From assembly GCA_039090855.1 (NCBI GenBank), contig CM077013.1, positions 135,739,240 through 135,803,239 of the forward strand: DNA of 64,000 bases, read 5' to 3'. Below the pieces are notes generated by a model that was not told the origin of the DNA, made no database searches, and saw nothing but the letters and a program-made list of their open reading frames with translations. Positions 20,961 to 31,936 of the stretch are shown piece after piece. A program made the position numbers and the translations under genes. The stretch's first letter is position 1. Each line of letters opens with the position of its first letter. The stretch comes from Macrothele yani (lineage: Eukaryota; Arthropoda; Arachnida; Araneae; Macrothelidae).

Positions 20961-21149
20961 TGACACGAGTTTTTCCCATATCGTCGCTATATACGCTTCG
21001 TATACGTCGGAATACTTTGCGATAAGCTCAAAGTAACCAAAGACATCTAAAGTCAAGTACATGAGCGAACTTGTCCGTAATCGTCAGGGAGCTGTAACAA
21101 AGTGTGTCGCAAAGATAGGGTGTGACGGCAGCTGATGTATATAGTTGCA

Positions 21150-21455
21150 CTTTGTTAACGGGTTGAAATGGAGCTAAGAAACTATAAAATTCTCCTTAAA
21201 AATTGGGCCGTTGCTGCTTTGAATCACCCACGGTATTCTCATAGTCTTGCATCGTTTGAATACCTTTTGCTTCTCCGACTGAAATTAGCGGTGAGAGGGA
21301 TGACATGTTCGGAAATTTCGGACATTCGAACGAACATGACGACCCAGTTGCAGATTATAACAAAGGACTTTTCTCACAGCTTCCAGCAGTTATATGCACG
21401 ATGCCAAAAGTGTATTGCAACTGGGAGAGGGGAGCGGGAATTATTTAGGTAATAC
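21150..21455 (+). pseudogene. mariner transposase C-terminal fragment
   Basis: Reads LNHPRYSHSLASFEY LLLLRLKLAVRG, then ISDIRTNMTTQLQIITKDFS and SFQQLYARCQKCIAT. This fits the mariner C terminus, but YSPDLAPCDF reads YSHSLASFEY, so the third catalytic Asp is replaced by Glu and the motif is broken. Confidence 0.75.
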
Positions 21456-21880
21456 CCGTTGTTAACTTTTACCGCAGATTTACCGAACTTTATAAAAACA
21501 CAGCTTGCACACACTGAGAAACAAACTAATAGAGCATGGATATACTGAGCATTCAGGAAATAATTTTTCGTTCGGGGGCAAACACGAACGTTTCTTTTTG
21601 CCGACACGGAATTAAAAGATACACCTTTCTACTCCTGCGTGGCTGTTCTCCCGACTTAATTACACCGATAGGCTTATAACTGCTTCCTTGTCCATTTGAC
21701 TCATACGTCCCAACATCCTTACGATATAAAGATATCTCAACGTCGCAGTTGTGCACTAAGTCAGTGTGGCACGTGTCTAATTTATACCTTTACCTTTCCG
21801 AAGCTCTTTGGCCAAACATGGCCCTTGTGCCATAAAAATCCACCAACCAATTTACTCTTTCATTACATATGACTTATATT

Positions 21881-22012
21881 TATTTCAGACTACGTATTTT
21901 CAGTTTGATACTTCAACTCATCAGTCCAGCTGGACTTTTAACTTATTTCAGGGTAAGCACTTTCAGTTTTATTTTTCAACTCAACATCAGTCCAGCTGTA
22001 CTTTGAGAGAAA
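21881..22012. repeat. ~62-bp tandem duplication
   Basis: Units start TTATTTCAGACTACG and TTATTTCAGGGTAAG and share TTTTCAACTCA and CAGTCCAGCTG. 21456-21880 holds nothing recognisable. Confidence 0.75.
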
Positions 22013-22204
22013 AATAAACGTAAAAAGAAGCTGTTGCAGTGTATTTACCTCAGTGTTCCAGTTATGGGCCATAGTCGCTTTTAAACAGGCTAGTCATAGT
22101 TTCCCGGAATGGGCTCTATCTTGAAATATAAAACTTGGCTTAGGCGGGCTCGGGCTGACATACTTTGGGCTCAGACGAGCTCGGACTCTAAAAATTGGAC
22201 CCGA

Positions 22205-22590
22205 AATCAGCACTGGTACAGGCGCACCACCCATTCTTCATGCAGATAGAGCCTGTGCCCTTCTCTAACGACTAGCGAGAAACCAGCGCCTCTGACTACT
22301 CGGCCACCGAGGCGGAAATGAACATTCTTGTACAACACTTTCAAGAATGGAAACTTCAAAACAAAATTCAAGTGAAGACTTACTGATAAACGTTCGTAAA
22401 GCTTATTTTTAAGCATCTGTAAGGGATAAAAGCACTCCGCTCTCTCTTAAATTAGGGCCATTGGCTCCACGGACGCGACAGAGCCAATGCCTTCCTGGAA
22501 GCACATTATCCATGCTTCATCCGGAACTCGATTCCAGGCCCATCTCGGGCGACTGATCCAAAGCTCTCCATCTCAGACCACTGGGCGGCC
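22205..22590 (-). mobile_element. Degenerate tRNA-derived SINE sequence
   Basis: 22210-22318 is the complement of a tRNA-like head (CCGCCTCGGTGGCCGAGTAG). 22436-22590 resembles a decayed SINE-A (TTAAATTAGGGCCATTGG, GGAACTCGATTCC). They may be one copy split by insertion or two old copies. Confidence 0.55.
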
Positions 22591-22780
22591 AAATGTGCGA
22601 AGTCAAAGTTCCACTAGCTACTTATCGACGCACATTCACGCAGGCTGTGTTTGCATAATCCTGATCTTGATGATTAATGTAATCTCTGTTGGCGTTCGAC
22701 GCCAAGGATAATGCCAAATAAAGAAATAATATCTCAAATTGTGTTTCCCGATCTTTCATTTTAACAATACAGTGAGATTA
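22590..22780 (+). repeat. Family-C dispersed repeat, copy 1
   Basis: Starts TGTGCGAAGTCAAAGTTCCA and contains TCTGTTGGCGTTCGACGCCA and ATGCCAAATAAAGAAATAAT. The sequence stops at CAGTGAGATTA, where a mariner-like element begins; other copies continue further. Likely a LINE 3' end or SINE of unknown origin. Confidence 0.75.
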
Positions 22781-22782
22781 TA

Positions 22783-23588
22783 TACAGGGTGTTCGTAAAA
22801 CTGTTTTGACAAAAGAAGAGGGGTGATAGTACCCATCAAGACGAACACTATTTACAATGAAACCTAGGGTCGCATTCCACTCTGAGTGTCAGAAAAGAGT
22901 AAAGTTAGATGTCCAAGTTGAACTTTCAACAGTGCAAAGAAAGAGAATTAACGACATCATAAGTTGCACCATCCCATTTATGGAGATCAGGGAAAGACTC
23001 AAAGTAGATGCTCAAAATGGCGGCCACGGGTGTCGTTGCCCAATTCACACCGGCGAATGAAAGACTGGCTCACCCTCTCGAAGACTCCTGGTGTCGTGTT
23101 TATCCTGTTCGCTGCAACAACGATTCTCGCGACGAGATCTTCCACGTAGTCCACAGGTATCTCGTACACCAATGATTTCATGTGTCCCCCAGAAGAAGAA
23201 GTCCAGCGGGTTTAAGTCCGCTGAGCGTGGAGGCCATGCCACAGGTCCGCCACGTGTCCAATCCATCGTACGGGATATGTGGCATTCAGGAAGTGTCTAC
23301 TGCACCTTGATAAGCCAATCAGCTGCAGCTGTCGATGCTGCGTCTTTTCCCTGGCAATTTGCATATGGTAAATGCTTGACGGCGATGTTCTGGCGATGTG
23401 CTACTTCTCCGGCACGAAAGAAATGACGTCTGAGGTGACGACTTGTGCTTGTTGGACGTATTTCGAAGTTACTCTTTTCTGACAACTCAGAGTGGAATGC
23501 ACCCCTAGGTTCCATTGCAAATATTGTTCGTCTTGATGGGTACTACCACCCCTCTTCTTTTGTCAAAACAGTTTACAAAAACCCTGTA
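22783..23588. mobile_element. mariner-like element with ~125-bp terminal inverted repeats
   Basis: Ends TACAGGGTGTTCGTAAAACT (22783) and its complement at 23588, flanked by TA on both sides. Homology of the ends runs to about 22910 and 23465. The minus strand retains PRSADLNPLDFFFWG and YEIPVDYVEDLVARIV, the third-catalytic-residue region of a mariner-superfamily transposase. The N-terminal and central parts are missing, so it is an internally deleted copy. Confidence 0.82.
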
Positions 23589-23635
23589 TATTAAGATAAT
23601 AGAACGTAGTGTGTCACAAATATTTATTTTTTTCA

Positions 23636-23685
23636 AGTCGACAATGATTTCGCTGGGTGTTGAGCTAGCTTCATCAGAACGAATG
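23636..23685 (-). ncRNA. Hammerhead-like motif, left end
   Basis: On the minus strand: CTGATGA (23671-23677), GAAA (23648-23651), GTC (23640-23642). The core is intact, but stem III TCATTG is no longer palindromic. Confidence 0.55.
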
Positions 23686-23929
23686 GCACGTAAATATTCA
23701 AATTGTATATGATATCATAAATGGTATTTACAGTCACGAGTTTTGTTTAGTTGCTTCCACGCGTATGATAGAAATGGGGTGGATGCCATGTCATTAACAA
23801 GTTGCGAAGACTTCTGTTCTATATGGAAAGCTTCAAAATATCAAGTTTGGTGGTTGAATCTAGCTTGCCAATTAGGTTCTCTTCTTCAAAGAGAAATTTA
23901 TGGTCCTTTTCGTAACAGTTTTCCATTAA

Positions 23930-25079
23930 CACTGAAGACATGACGTATGCAGCGATCCGACAATATAAGGAGTTATGCGACGGGAATCAGTAAGAGTCGG
24001 ACGCAGTATGGGTAAGACGAAGGATCTAAGCGCATTTGATTGTGGGCAAAATGTCGGGGCCCGACGAATGTGTCACTCCATCTCGGAAGTCGTGCAGGCA
24101 CTGGGATTTTCACGGGACACTGTGTCTCGGGTGCACCGTGTGTACATCGAATCCGGTAAAACCATCCCTGCAAGGGCCCACTGCCGTGGACAACAGCGTG
24201 TGGATGAGCGGGGTCATCGTCTGCTAGCTCGCATTGTAACAGCGGATAGACGGGCCACAGTGCAAGGAATCACTCGGCATATTAACGCTGGTGCACAAAA
24301 ACGTGTAAGTAGCCACACCATCCAGAAACATCTCCTCGCTATGGGGTACAGAAGCCGTCGTCCCACGAGGGTACCGCTGCTAACCGCACATCACAGGGTG
24401 CAAAGATTAGCATGGGCGCGGGAACATCGCCACTGAACCCCAGACATGTGGAAAAATGTTGCCTAGACTCATGAGTCGAGATTTACGTTGGTACATGCGG
24501 ATGGCAGGATACGAGTACGGCGCAAACCACATGAAGCGATGGATCCTTCTTGCCAGCAGGGTACTCTTCAAGCTGGTGGGGGTGGCATTCTCCTCTGGGG
24601 TCTGCTTACGTGGACTGAAATGGAACCCCTGGTACGTGTGACATCGTCCCTCACAGGTCAACGTTACCGGGATATCCTGGGCGACCATTTGTTCCCGTTT
24701 GTGCGTCTTCAATATCTCACTGGGGACCTCATCCTGCAACAAGACAATGCACCGTGCCATCACTCCCGAATTGTATCCGAATGGTTGGATGAACACTCCA
24801 CCGACGTGACCTTGCTTCCTTGGCCCGCTAGGTCACCTGACCTCAATCCCATCGAGCACATCTGGGAGGCTATCGAGAGAGATGTTCGAGGCTCTGACCC
24901 CTCTCCATCAAATCTTCGTGAACTGTTGGAGCTTGTTCAGGGTTGTGGATCCGTATGGCTTCTCAACGCTTCCGGTGTCTTGTCGATTCCATGCCGAGAC
25001 GAATCGCCGCCGTCATCAGGGCAAAGTGTGGTGCTAGACGTTTCTAGACAGATATCTCTAATTCAATTGCTCTTCAGTG
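23930..25079 (+). mobile_element. Tc1-like transposon, near full length
   Basis: Transposase from M at 24009 (MGKTKDLSAFDCGQNVGARR), with helix-turn-helix (VVQALGFSRDTVSRVHRVYI) and linker. A stop at 24434 and a shift precede THESRFTLVHADGR, where WSDES has lost its Asp. LQQDNAPCHHSR (second Asp) and SPDLNPIEHIWE (Glu) are intact, with about 36 residues between them. The C terminus is frameshifted. Short inverted ends CACTGAAGA lie at 23930-23938 and 25071-25079. Inserted in the centre of a Penelope palindrome. Confidence 0.88.
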
Positions 25080-25217
25080 TATATCAGTAGTCTTCGCAAC
25101 TTGTTAATGACATGGCATCCACCCCATTTCTATCAAGCGCGTGGAAGCAACTAACCAAAACCCGTGACTGTAAACACAATTTATGATATCATATACAATT
25201 TGAATATTTACGTGCCA

Positions 25218-25266
25218 TTCGTCCTCATGAGGCTAGGTCAACATGCAGCGAAACCATGGTCGACTT
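25218..25266 (+). ncRNA. Hammerhead-like motif, right end, core mutated
   Basis: CTCATGA (25224-25230) replaces CTGATGA; GAAA (25250-25253) and GTC (25259-25261) remain with palindromic stem III CCATGG. The G5-to-C change should abolish cleavage. Confidence 0.5.
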
Positions 25267-25319
25267 GAAAAAAATAAATATTTGTGACAAACTACATTAT
25301 ATTATCTTATTATAGACTG

Positions 25320-25872
25320 TGTGCGAAGTCAAAGTTCCACTCTGTACTTGTCGACGCACATTCGCGAAGACTGTGTTTGCCTAATCCTGATATTGATCAT
25401 TAATGTAATCTCTGTTGGCATTCGACGCCGAGGAATAAAAAAATAATATCTCACATTTTGTTTCCTGATCATCCATTTTAACAATACAGTGAGATTATGT
25501 TTGTTAAAAATTTTCCAATGTATTGAAATGATGTTGGTGATGTTATCCATTCAGTCGAATCCAACTCTTGGCGATTCTATAGTCTTCGACTCTAATGTGC
25601 GAAGTCAAAGTTGCACTCGGTACTTATCGTAGCACATTCGCGCAGACTGTGTTTGTCTAATCCTGATCAATAATGTAATCTCTGTTGGTGTTCGACGTCA
25701 AAGATAATGCCAAATAAAGAAATAATTACTTAAATTTTGTTTTCCTGATCTTCCATTTTAACAATACAGTGAGATCGTGTTTGCTAAAGATTTCCCAATA
25801 TATTGAAATGATGATGATGATGTAATCCATTCAGTCCAATCCGACTCTTGGCGATTCTATAATCTTCGACCC
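25320..25872 (+). repeat. Family-C repeat, tandem pair
   Basis: Two ~277-bp copies (25320-25596 and 25597-25872), each from TGTGCGAAGTCAAAGTT through AACAATACAGTGAGAT to ATTGAAATGATGATGATG and CCGACTCTTGGCGATTCTAT. They extend the copy at 22590, which is cut short. Confidence 0.85.
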
Positions 25873-26165
25873 TCCATTCCTCACCATCTTGGACTTTCTC
25901 TCACAGCTCTTCCATGTTCAGCCCATCGTTCATTTTGATTGTATCCAGCCAACGTGTTCTTGGTCGTCTCTTGGTATTCTCGTTCCCTCCACCATGCAAA
26001 GCATCATTTCTTTCTCCAAATGAGTCTGATCGCATCATATGATCGAAGTAAGAGAGCTACAGTCTGGTAATCTTTTCTTGAAGTGACGTTTCTGGTTTGA
26101 TGTGCTCTAGAACATCTTTGTTGGTAATCCTTGCAGTCCGTGGTATCCTTAACAATGAAATACTG
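25800..26165 (-). mobile_element. Probable LINE 3' region
   Basis: Minus-strand reading ends in a (CAT)n-type tail at 25808-25825. Body phrases such as CAGCCAACGTGTTCTTGGTC are typical of vertebrate- and arthropod-type LINE 3' ends, in general terms; I cannot fix the clade. No intact frame. Confidence 0.4.
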
Positions 26166-26298
26166 ATATGTTTCAAAAAATTTATTAAAACAATATTGAG
26201 AATCGGTTTGGAAATTCAGCTGTTTTCGTGTACAAATACATTTGGTGGTTTTTCACATAATGAAAAAAAAAGAAGAAGAATAAAAAAAAAAAAAGAAG

Positions 26299-26376
26299 AT
26301 TCATGCCTGTTCCGCAACTAGAATCAAGAGTCTGCACGAGCAGACTCCTGATTCTAGTTGCGGAACAGGCATGAAT
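26299..26376. repeat. Near-perfect 37-bp hairpin with 4-nt loop
   Basis: Arms 26299-26335 and 26340-26376 (start ATTCATGCCTGTTCCGCAAC) pair with one mismatch around loop ACGA. It follows an A-rich purine tract (26265-26298). 26377-26850 has nothing else recognisable. Confidence 0.9.
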
Positions 26377-26859
26377 GCTGTGCTTGTCCAATGGCGCCGA
26401 TTGACTTCTTTCTCGGAACCAGTACTAAACATTACGAACGAGTTACTCTTTATGACCTTGAATGCTTACAGAAGTTGTTACAGTTAAGTCTGTAAGAGTG
26501 TGATGACAACCAGTAGCACTAGGCAAGTAATAATGAATTTTATTTCACACAGAGTGAGCACAATTTAAGTATCCCTATTCCAAGGCATCAGCAGAGACAA
26601 CTGACAGCCCAAACTCAAATAAACGTAGTAGGAATACCATTGAGAACATCCGGAAGCTATTTCCGTTGAAAAACAGTTGAAAAATCGCCAGCAATTGTGC
26701 TGCGAGAGGTGAAGAAGTATGACATTCGCATACGCCAAAGTGTAGCATTTGCGCACGCTACAGGAAATTGATAGGCACATAGAAAGATAGAAGCTCATTC
26801 ATGCCAATCGCGCGGTGATTAAAAGCGCGATGACTCTCCTCTTTGCCGGGTCGTACTTT

Positions 26860-27315
26860 GCTTGTGAAGTTTGTGAAAACACAGTTTGTCCGTGTCGGTG
26901 ATCGAAACCGCGACCCCCTCACTCCGGAGTAAGTTGCTCTTCCAACTAAGCTACACGGACGGAATGTATCACTGCAGATTTGCCGTCTTGACACGTGCTT
27001 TACCTCTATAGTACGCCACATCATCTCCCTCCAAATTTCCTTTTTTTTTTTTTTTTTTTTGAAGCGAAGAACGAATTTTTCATTAATTCTAGACGACGCC
27101 TGGAAAAAAAACATCGCACATTTTTTCGAAGAACCCAACGTCCAGTTCATCCATTTTTACGTTCGGGCGCCAAAGTGAAAACAGGAATTTCTCCATGACG
27201 TAAATAGAATTCGCGCCCCCTCACTCCGGAGTAAGTTGCTCTCCCAACTAAGCTACACGGACTGACTGTATCGCTGCAGATTTGTCATCTTGACACGTGC
27301 GCAGTACGTCACAAG
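26860..27315 (-). mobile_element. Family-D tRNA-like SINE, tandem pair (minus)
   Basis: Two complements of the tRNA-like head (CTCACTCCGGAGTAAGTTGC then CCAACTAAGCTACACGGAC) at about 26910-26960 and 27220-27265, each followed by CTGCAGATTTG and GTCTTGACACGTGC. A poly(T) run at 27040-27060 separates them. Same family and same tandem arrangement as 8765-9180. Confidence 0.75.
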
Positions 27316-27455
27316 CTTTACTATCGAAACAATGGAAACGCTGCTACTGGGCTTCGGTATTTTCAACGACGTAAACGATTGCAAAGGGATCCACTGAACT
27401 ATGCGCCCTAAGAAGAATGCTTACTCATTTTACGGAAACCTGATGTCTAGAAAAA

Positions 27456-29038
27456 TGACCAGGAACAGGGCATTTTCGAAAATATTTTTTTAAATAAAAA
27501 AAAAAATTCAAACTGATACAATGCTTGTTCACACATTTTTAGAACGATTTTCCAGCAATATGATTAATGTTTAAAATAAAATTATTTCTTTCTGAAATGT
27601 TCTATAAACTACCACCGTGAGCAACTCACTGAGCTATAAGCAGTCGCCCGTCCCGAATTTAGGGTTACTGGTTCCAGGGAAGGGAGAGAGCCAGTGTCGT
27701 AAGACAAATACAACGTCCATCCATGCCTCACCGGGATTCGAACCCGGACCCCTCTCGGACGAATGATTAAAGGCCATCGCTGCGCCGTCGGGGTGGCACA
27801 CCTAGATTTCCAAGATAACAGGGCATTTCTTCAAATTGGTAGTGGTATTTTATTCCACTCCTCTTCCACTGCTTTCCATAGTCCATTCATTGTTTTAGGT
27901 CTCAGCGCTCTTTTCAGCAGTCAAAAGTCACAATAGTCCATCGATGACACATCGGGGAACTTCGAAGGAATATCAGCAAAAGGTAAAGACTAGATACCCT
28001 TCTCTTTTTTTCATTTTTTCAAGAAATAGGTTGGTAGATTTGGATGTATGACTGCTAACCTTATTCTAATGGGATTCTACTCTTTGAAGGCTCTGTGAAT
28101 AAAGGAATGGTATGTTCTCTTTAAATATAGGAGTATAGACATTAATTTGGAAATATTTAGAATTCATTTGAACATGTTTTTCAACTTTTCTTAACTTTAA
28201 TTTTCCATTGTACGAGAAACCAACGATAACCATGAATTCTTTATTGAAGTTTTCTTCGGATTCTTGGAACCAAGTTTGTAAGTCTTCTTCTGCCCATTGG
28301 ACTTAGCAAATCGACCGTTTTTGTTACAGTCGTTCAGGAAGATTCATGCTTCATCAATAGTCACAATAAATTTCCATCTGGCTACGGCTCAGTGATTTTT
28401 ACGAAAAAATCTACACCGTGTTCTGCGTTCAGCCACGTTCCTAGGCAAAAAGAGGTGAACATTATGCTTTTATTTGTTTTTTTTTTCAGATTCAAATCTG
28501 TTGTTTCTTCATTTATATTTGATACAGCGATTTTTAACGACTTAGCGATTGCTCTTTATGTCGGTGGATTTTCTTTTAAGACCAGATATCTTACTTTTGA
28601 GATGGTCGTAAAAGTATGATCTGTGTTTGGACATTCGTTTGGTGTTCTTTTTCGTGTTAAAAGCAATTCATGACGATTTTTCTCTCTATTAATAATAATA
28701 TTGGTTATTTTACATTTAGAAATGCTAATTTACAAATTTTTACAGCCTTTTTTAATTACACAATACAAATATTTCTTTTCGTAAAGATTAAAAACATCAC
28801 CTTCTACCCACAGCGTGTTTACGAGCGCCATTTTCTTAGCAGATGATATTTAACTGCAGCAGATGTTTCTTTCGCGTTCATCTAATACGCTGTTGGAAGT
28901 CTCAATTCTTTGAACTTCTTTTATTTTCTATAATTTCTCACCAAAAACGTTCTAGAAATGTGTGAACATTCTCTGTAAGTGTATAAAAGGTTGGAGGTAT
29001 TGCTACTTCCGTCGCAATTAGCAGAAAGTTCCTGGTCA
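27456..29038 (-). mobile_element. mariner-like element with subterminal inverted repeats, decayed transposase
   Basis: Ends TGACCAGGAAC (27456-27466) and its complement (29028-29038). A second inverted pair, TGTTCACACATTTTTAGAAC near 27531 and its complement near 28965, lies inside. Minus-strand remnants include VTIDEAWIFLNDCNKNGR (first Asp), VSSHTSKSTNLFLEKMK and PDVSSMDYCDF followed by a stop and LLKRALRPKTMNGLWKAVEE. All frames are broken. A SINE-A lies at 27606-27798. Confidence 0.7.
27606..27798 (-). mobile_element. SINE-A (minus) inside the mariner-like element
   Basis: CACCGTGAGCAACTCACTGA, CCCGAATTTAGGG, GGATTCGAACCC and the complement of a shortened A box (GCTGCGCCGTCGGGG) are present. 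The tail lacks its poly(A). Confidence 0.85.
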
Positions 29039-29402
29039 GTCTGCGACAGACAACATGGTGCCACAAAATATTCTGCGAATAGTCACTAGGCAAAATAACT
29101 AGTAGATGCGAAAAACCATAAAAAAATTTACACAGGTAAAAATTTGAAAAAAAGAGAGAAAAGAACTGCCCACCTTATATTTTTTCTACCTAAAAATAAT
29201 TCTAGCCTAAGTGCTCGGCAATTGCAATGATGACTACGATCAAGAACTCTCTGGCCATTTGTATCTAGAAATTTGCCACCATTTTGAAGCTGAAAAACAA
29301 AAATTTATGGAACAAAATTATATTTAACAACAATAAAGACCAGAGGGATCCCTATATATATTAAGATAATACAACGTAGTTGTCACAAATGTTTATTTTC
29401 TC

Positions 29403-29452
29403 AAGCCGACCATGGTTTCGCTGGGTATTGACCTATAGCTTCATCAGGACGA
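29403..29452 (-). ncRNA. Hammerhead-like motif, left end
   Basis: Minus strand: CTGATGA (29441-29447), GAAA (29416-29419), GTC (29408-29410), palindromic stem III CCATGG. Full core consensus. Confidence 0.65.
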
Positions 29453-29487
29453 ATGGCACGTAAATATTCAAATTGTATATGACATCA

Positions 29488-30321
29488 TCAATGGTGTTTA
29501 CAGTCACATGTTTTGGTTAGATGCTTCCAAGCACTTGATAGAAATGGTGTGGATGCCATGTCATTAACAAGTTGTGAAGACTTCTGATATATATGGAAAG
29601 CTTCCAAAATATTAAGTTTGGTGGTTGAATCTGGTTTGTCAATAAGTTTTGCTTCTTCAAAGAGAAATTTGTGGTCCTTTTCGTAACAGTGTTTAGCCCT
29701 CGATAACTTCTTTGGGTCATAATTCCGAATGTAGGTCTTGTGCTCCTTCAATCGAAAACGCAAGGCTCTACGGGTTTGTCCTATATACGAAGCGCCACAT
29801 TCACATGGAATTTGATAAATTCCCCACGAGTTTTTGTCTTCAACATAGTTCTTTGATCCTAAAAATCTCATTTTGTTTATGGGTTTAAAAATCACCTTAA
29901 AATTAAAGGTTTCGATAATTTTTGTAATTTTGAAGGCAATGTCACGGAAAAAATGGAATAATGGCAAAATTCTCTCGCAATGGGCACATCACAGGAGTTA
30001 ATGTGGAGATGTGGAGATGTTCTTCGGTGTCCGGAATTTTGTTAGAGCCTTGTCTATAATGGAAGGGTCGTATCCTCACTGTATTGCAACACGTTTAAGG
30101 AAATAAAGTTCTTTTTCCAAACTGTCCTTATCTGAACATATATGTATCACGCGATATACGCAACTGTAAAAGGCGCTGAGTTTTTGTTGATAAGGGTGAT
30201 TAGACTTGGCATGTGGAGGTGAAAAAATAGCGAAAGGCTTCCGATAAATTGTGGTTGCGAGAGATTGATTTAAGCGAGTTACCAGGACGTCTAGGAATGG
30301 TATGCAATTGATAAAATACAA
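29488..30321 (-). pseudogene. Penelope ORF C-terminal half on the inverted arm
   Basis: The 29967-29488 frame reads SWGIYQIPCECGASYIG QTRRALRFRLKEHKTYIRN, an intact GIY-YIG motif set, to HCYEKDHKFLFEEAK and KTCDCKHH. 30321-30076 supplies IPFLDVLVTRLNQS, TTIYRKPFAIFSPPHAKS and HICSDKDSLEKELYFL, the linker before the endonuclease. The two pieces are out of frame and the reverse transcriptase is absent from this arm. Confidence 0.88.
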
Positions 30322-30339
30322 TATAATGGTATATATATA

Positions 30340-31859
30340 ATGGTAAACAATTGAAAGAAATACAGAAATTGATCAAAAACTCAGAAACTCTGAGCAAAAA
30401 CATAAAAAACAAACTTAAACCTTCATACGCCCGTTGTGCAAGATTCTATGCTCTCCCTAAAATACATAAATCTGGAATTCCTTTCCGGCCTATAATAAGT
30501 AATATCGGCACAGCAGCATATAATTTATCGAAGTTCTTACCTTCAAAATTATCTACCTTGGCCACTCCAAACAAACATCTGTGGAAAATTCCATTGAGTT
30601 TACCAATCGACTTAAACTACACCCATACGTAGATCAACTAATGCTATCCTTTGATGTGGTATCTATGTTCACCAATGTTCCAGTAAAAGGAGCCCTGGAG
30701 TCCCTAAAATCAAGTCTTGTAGAGCATCATTACAGCCAACCTGAAGTTGAGGAAATAACAAGAATAGTGGACATTTGCATAAAACAGAACAAATTTACTT
30801 TCCGTGGAACGTTTTATGAACAGACGGAAGGTGTAGCCATGGGCAGCCCACTGTCACCTATATTATGTGAAATCTACATGCGTCAATTTGAAGAAAAACT
30901 TTTCAAACTCGTGAAATGTGACTTATGTAGACGATACTTTCGTTCTATGGAAGGGAAAACATTCTGAAATCCGGAATTAGTCAAATTTATAAATTCCATT
31001 GATCCTCACATTCAATTCAGCTACGAAACTGAAAATAACGGATGCCTACCATTCCTTGATGTCCTGGTAACTCGTTTAAATCAATCTCTCGCAACCACAA
31101 TTTATCGGAAGCCTTTCGCTATTTTTCACCTCCACAGGCCAAGTCTAATAACTCTTATCAACAAAAACTCAGCGCCTTTTACAGTTGCGTATATCGCGCG
31201 ATACATATATGTTCAGATAAGGACAGTTTGGAAAAAGAACTTTATTTCCTTAAACGTGTTGCAGTACAGCGAGGACACAACCCTTCCATTATAGACAAGG
31301 CTCTAACAAAATTCCGGACACCGAAGCCCATCTCCACATTAACTCCTGTGATGCGCCCATTGCGAGAGAATTTTGCTATTATTCCATTTTTCCCGTGACT
31401 TTGCCTTCAAAATTACAAAAAAGTCTCAAAACCTTTAATTTTAAGGTGATTTTTCAACCCATAAACAAAATGAGATTTTTAGGATCTAAGGACTGTGTTG
31501 AAGACAAAAACTCGTGGGTAATTTATCAAATTCCATGTGAATGTGGCGCTTCGTACATAGGACAGCCCTGTAGAGCCTTGCGTTTTTGATTGAAGGAACA
31601 CAAGACCTACATTCTGAATTGTGACCTAAAGAAGTCATCGATGGCTAAACACTGTTACGAAAAGGACCACAAATTTCTCTTTGAAGAAGCAAAACTTATT
31701 GACATGCCAGATTCAACCACCAAACTTAATATTTTGGAAGCTTTCCATGTATATCAGAAGTCTTCGCAACTTGTTAATGACATGGCATCCACGCCATTTT
31801 TATCAAACGCATGGAAGAATCTAACCAAAACACGTGATTGTAAACACCATTTATGATGT
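30340..31859 (+). pseudogene. Penelope-like reverse transcriptase/GIY-YIG ORF, broken
   Basis: Reverse transcriptase blocks: ARFYALPKIHKSGIPFRPII, LMLSFDVVSMFTNVPVKGAL, then TEGVAMGSPLSPILCEIYM, all typical of Penelope. A frameshift precedes the active-site box, readable at about 30935 as YVDDTF. Then IPFLDV-like, HICSDKDSLEKELYFLKRV, and SWVIYQIPCECGASYIG, where GIY has become VIY, then a stop and KEHKTYILN. Ends near 31856. Not functional as it stands; no N-terminal extension is visible before 30340. Confidence 0.88.
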
Positions 31860-31885
31860 CATTGGCAATTTGAATATTTACGTGC

Positions 31886-31936
31886 CATTCGTCCTGATGA
31901 AGCTAGGTCAATACCCAGCGAAACCATGGTCGGGTT
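31886..31936 (+). ncRNA. Hammerhead-like motif, right end
   Basis: CTGATGA (31894-31900), stem II candidate GCT/AGC, GAAA (31920-31923), palindromic stem III CCATGG (31924-31929), cleavage triplet GTC (31929-31931). The cleanest copy in the window. Confidence 0.68.

Larger units (their letters stand above)
23591..25310. mobile_element. Penelope-like palindrome hosting a Tc1
   Basis: Left arm 23591-23830 (minus) and right arm 25082-25310 (plus) are inverted copies of the Penelope 3' end, beginning TTAAGATAATAGAACGTAGT on the left and ending with its complement on the right. Decayed C-terminal coding (HKFLFEE; SSQLVNDMASTPFLS) is readable outward on both arms. The centre is split by the Tc1 at 23930-25079. 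Both outer ends carry a hammerhead-like motif. Confidence 0.82.
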
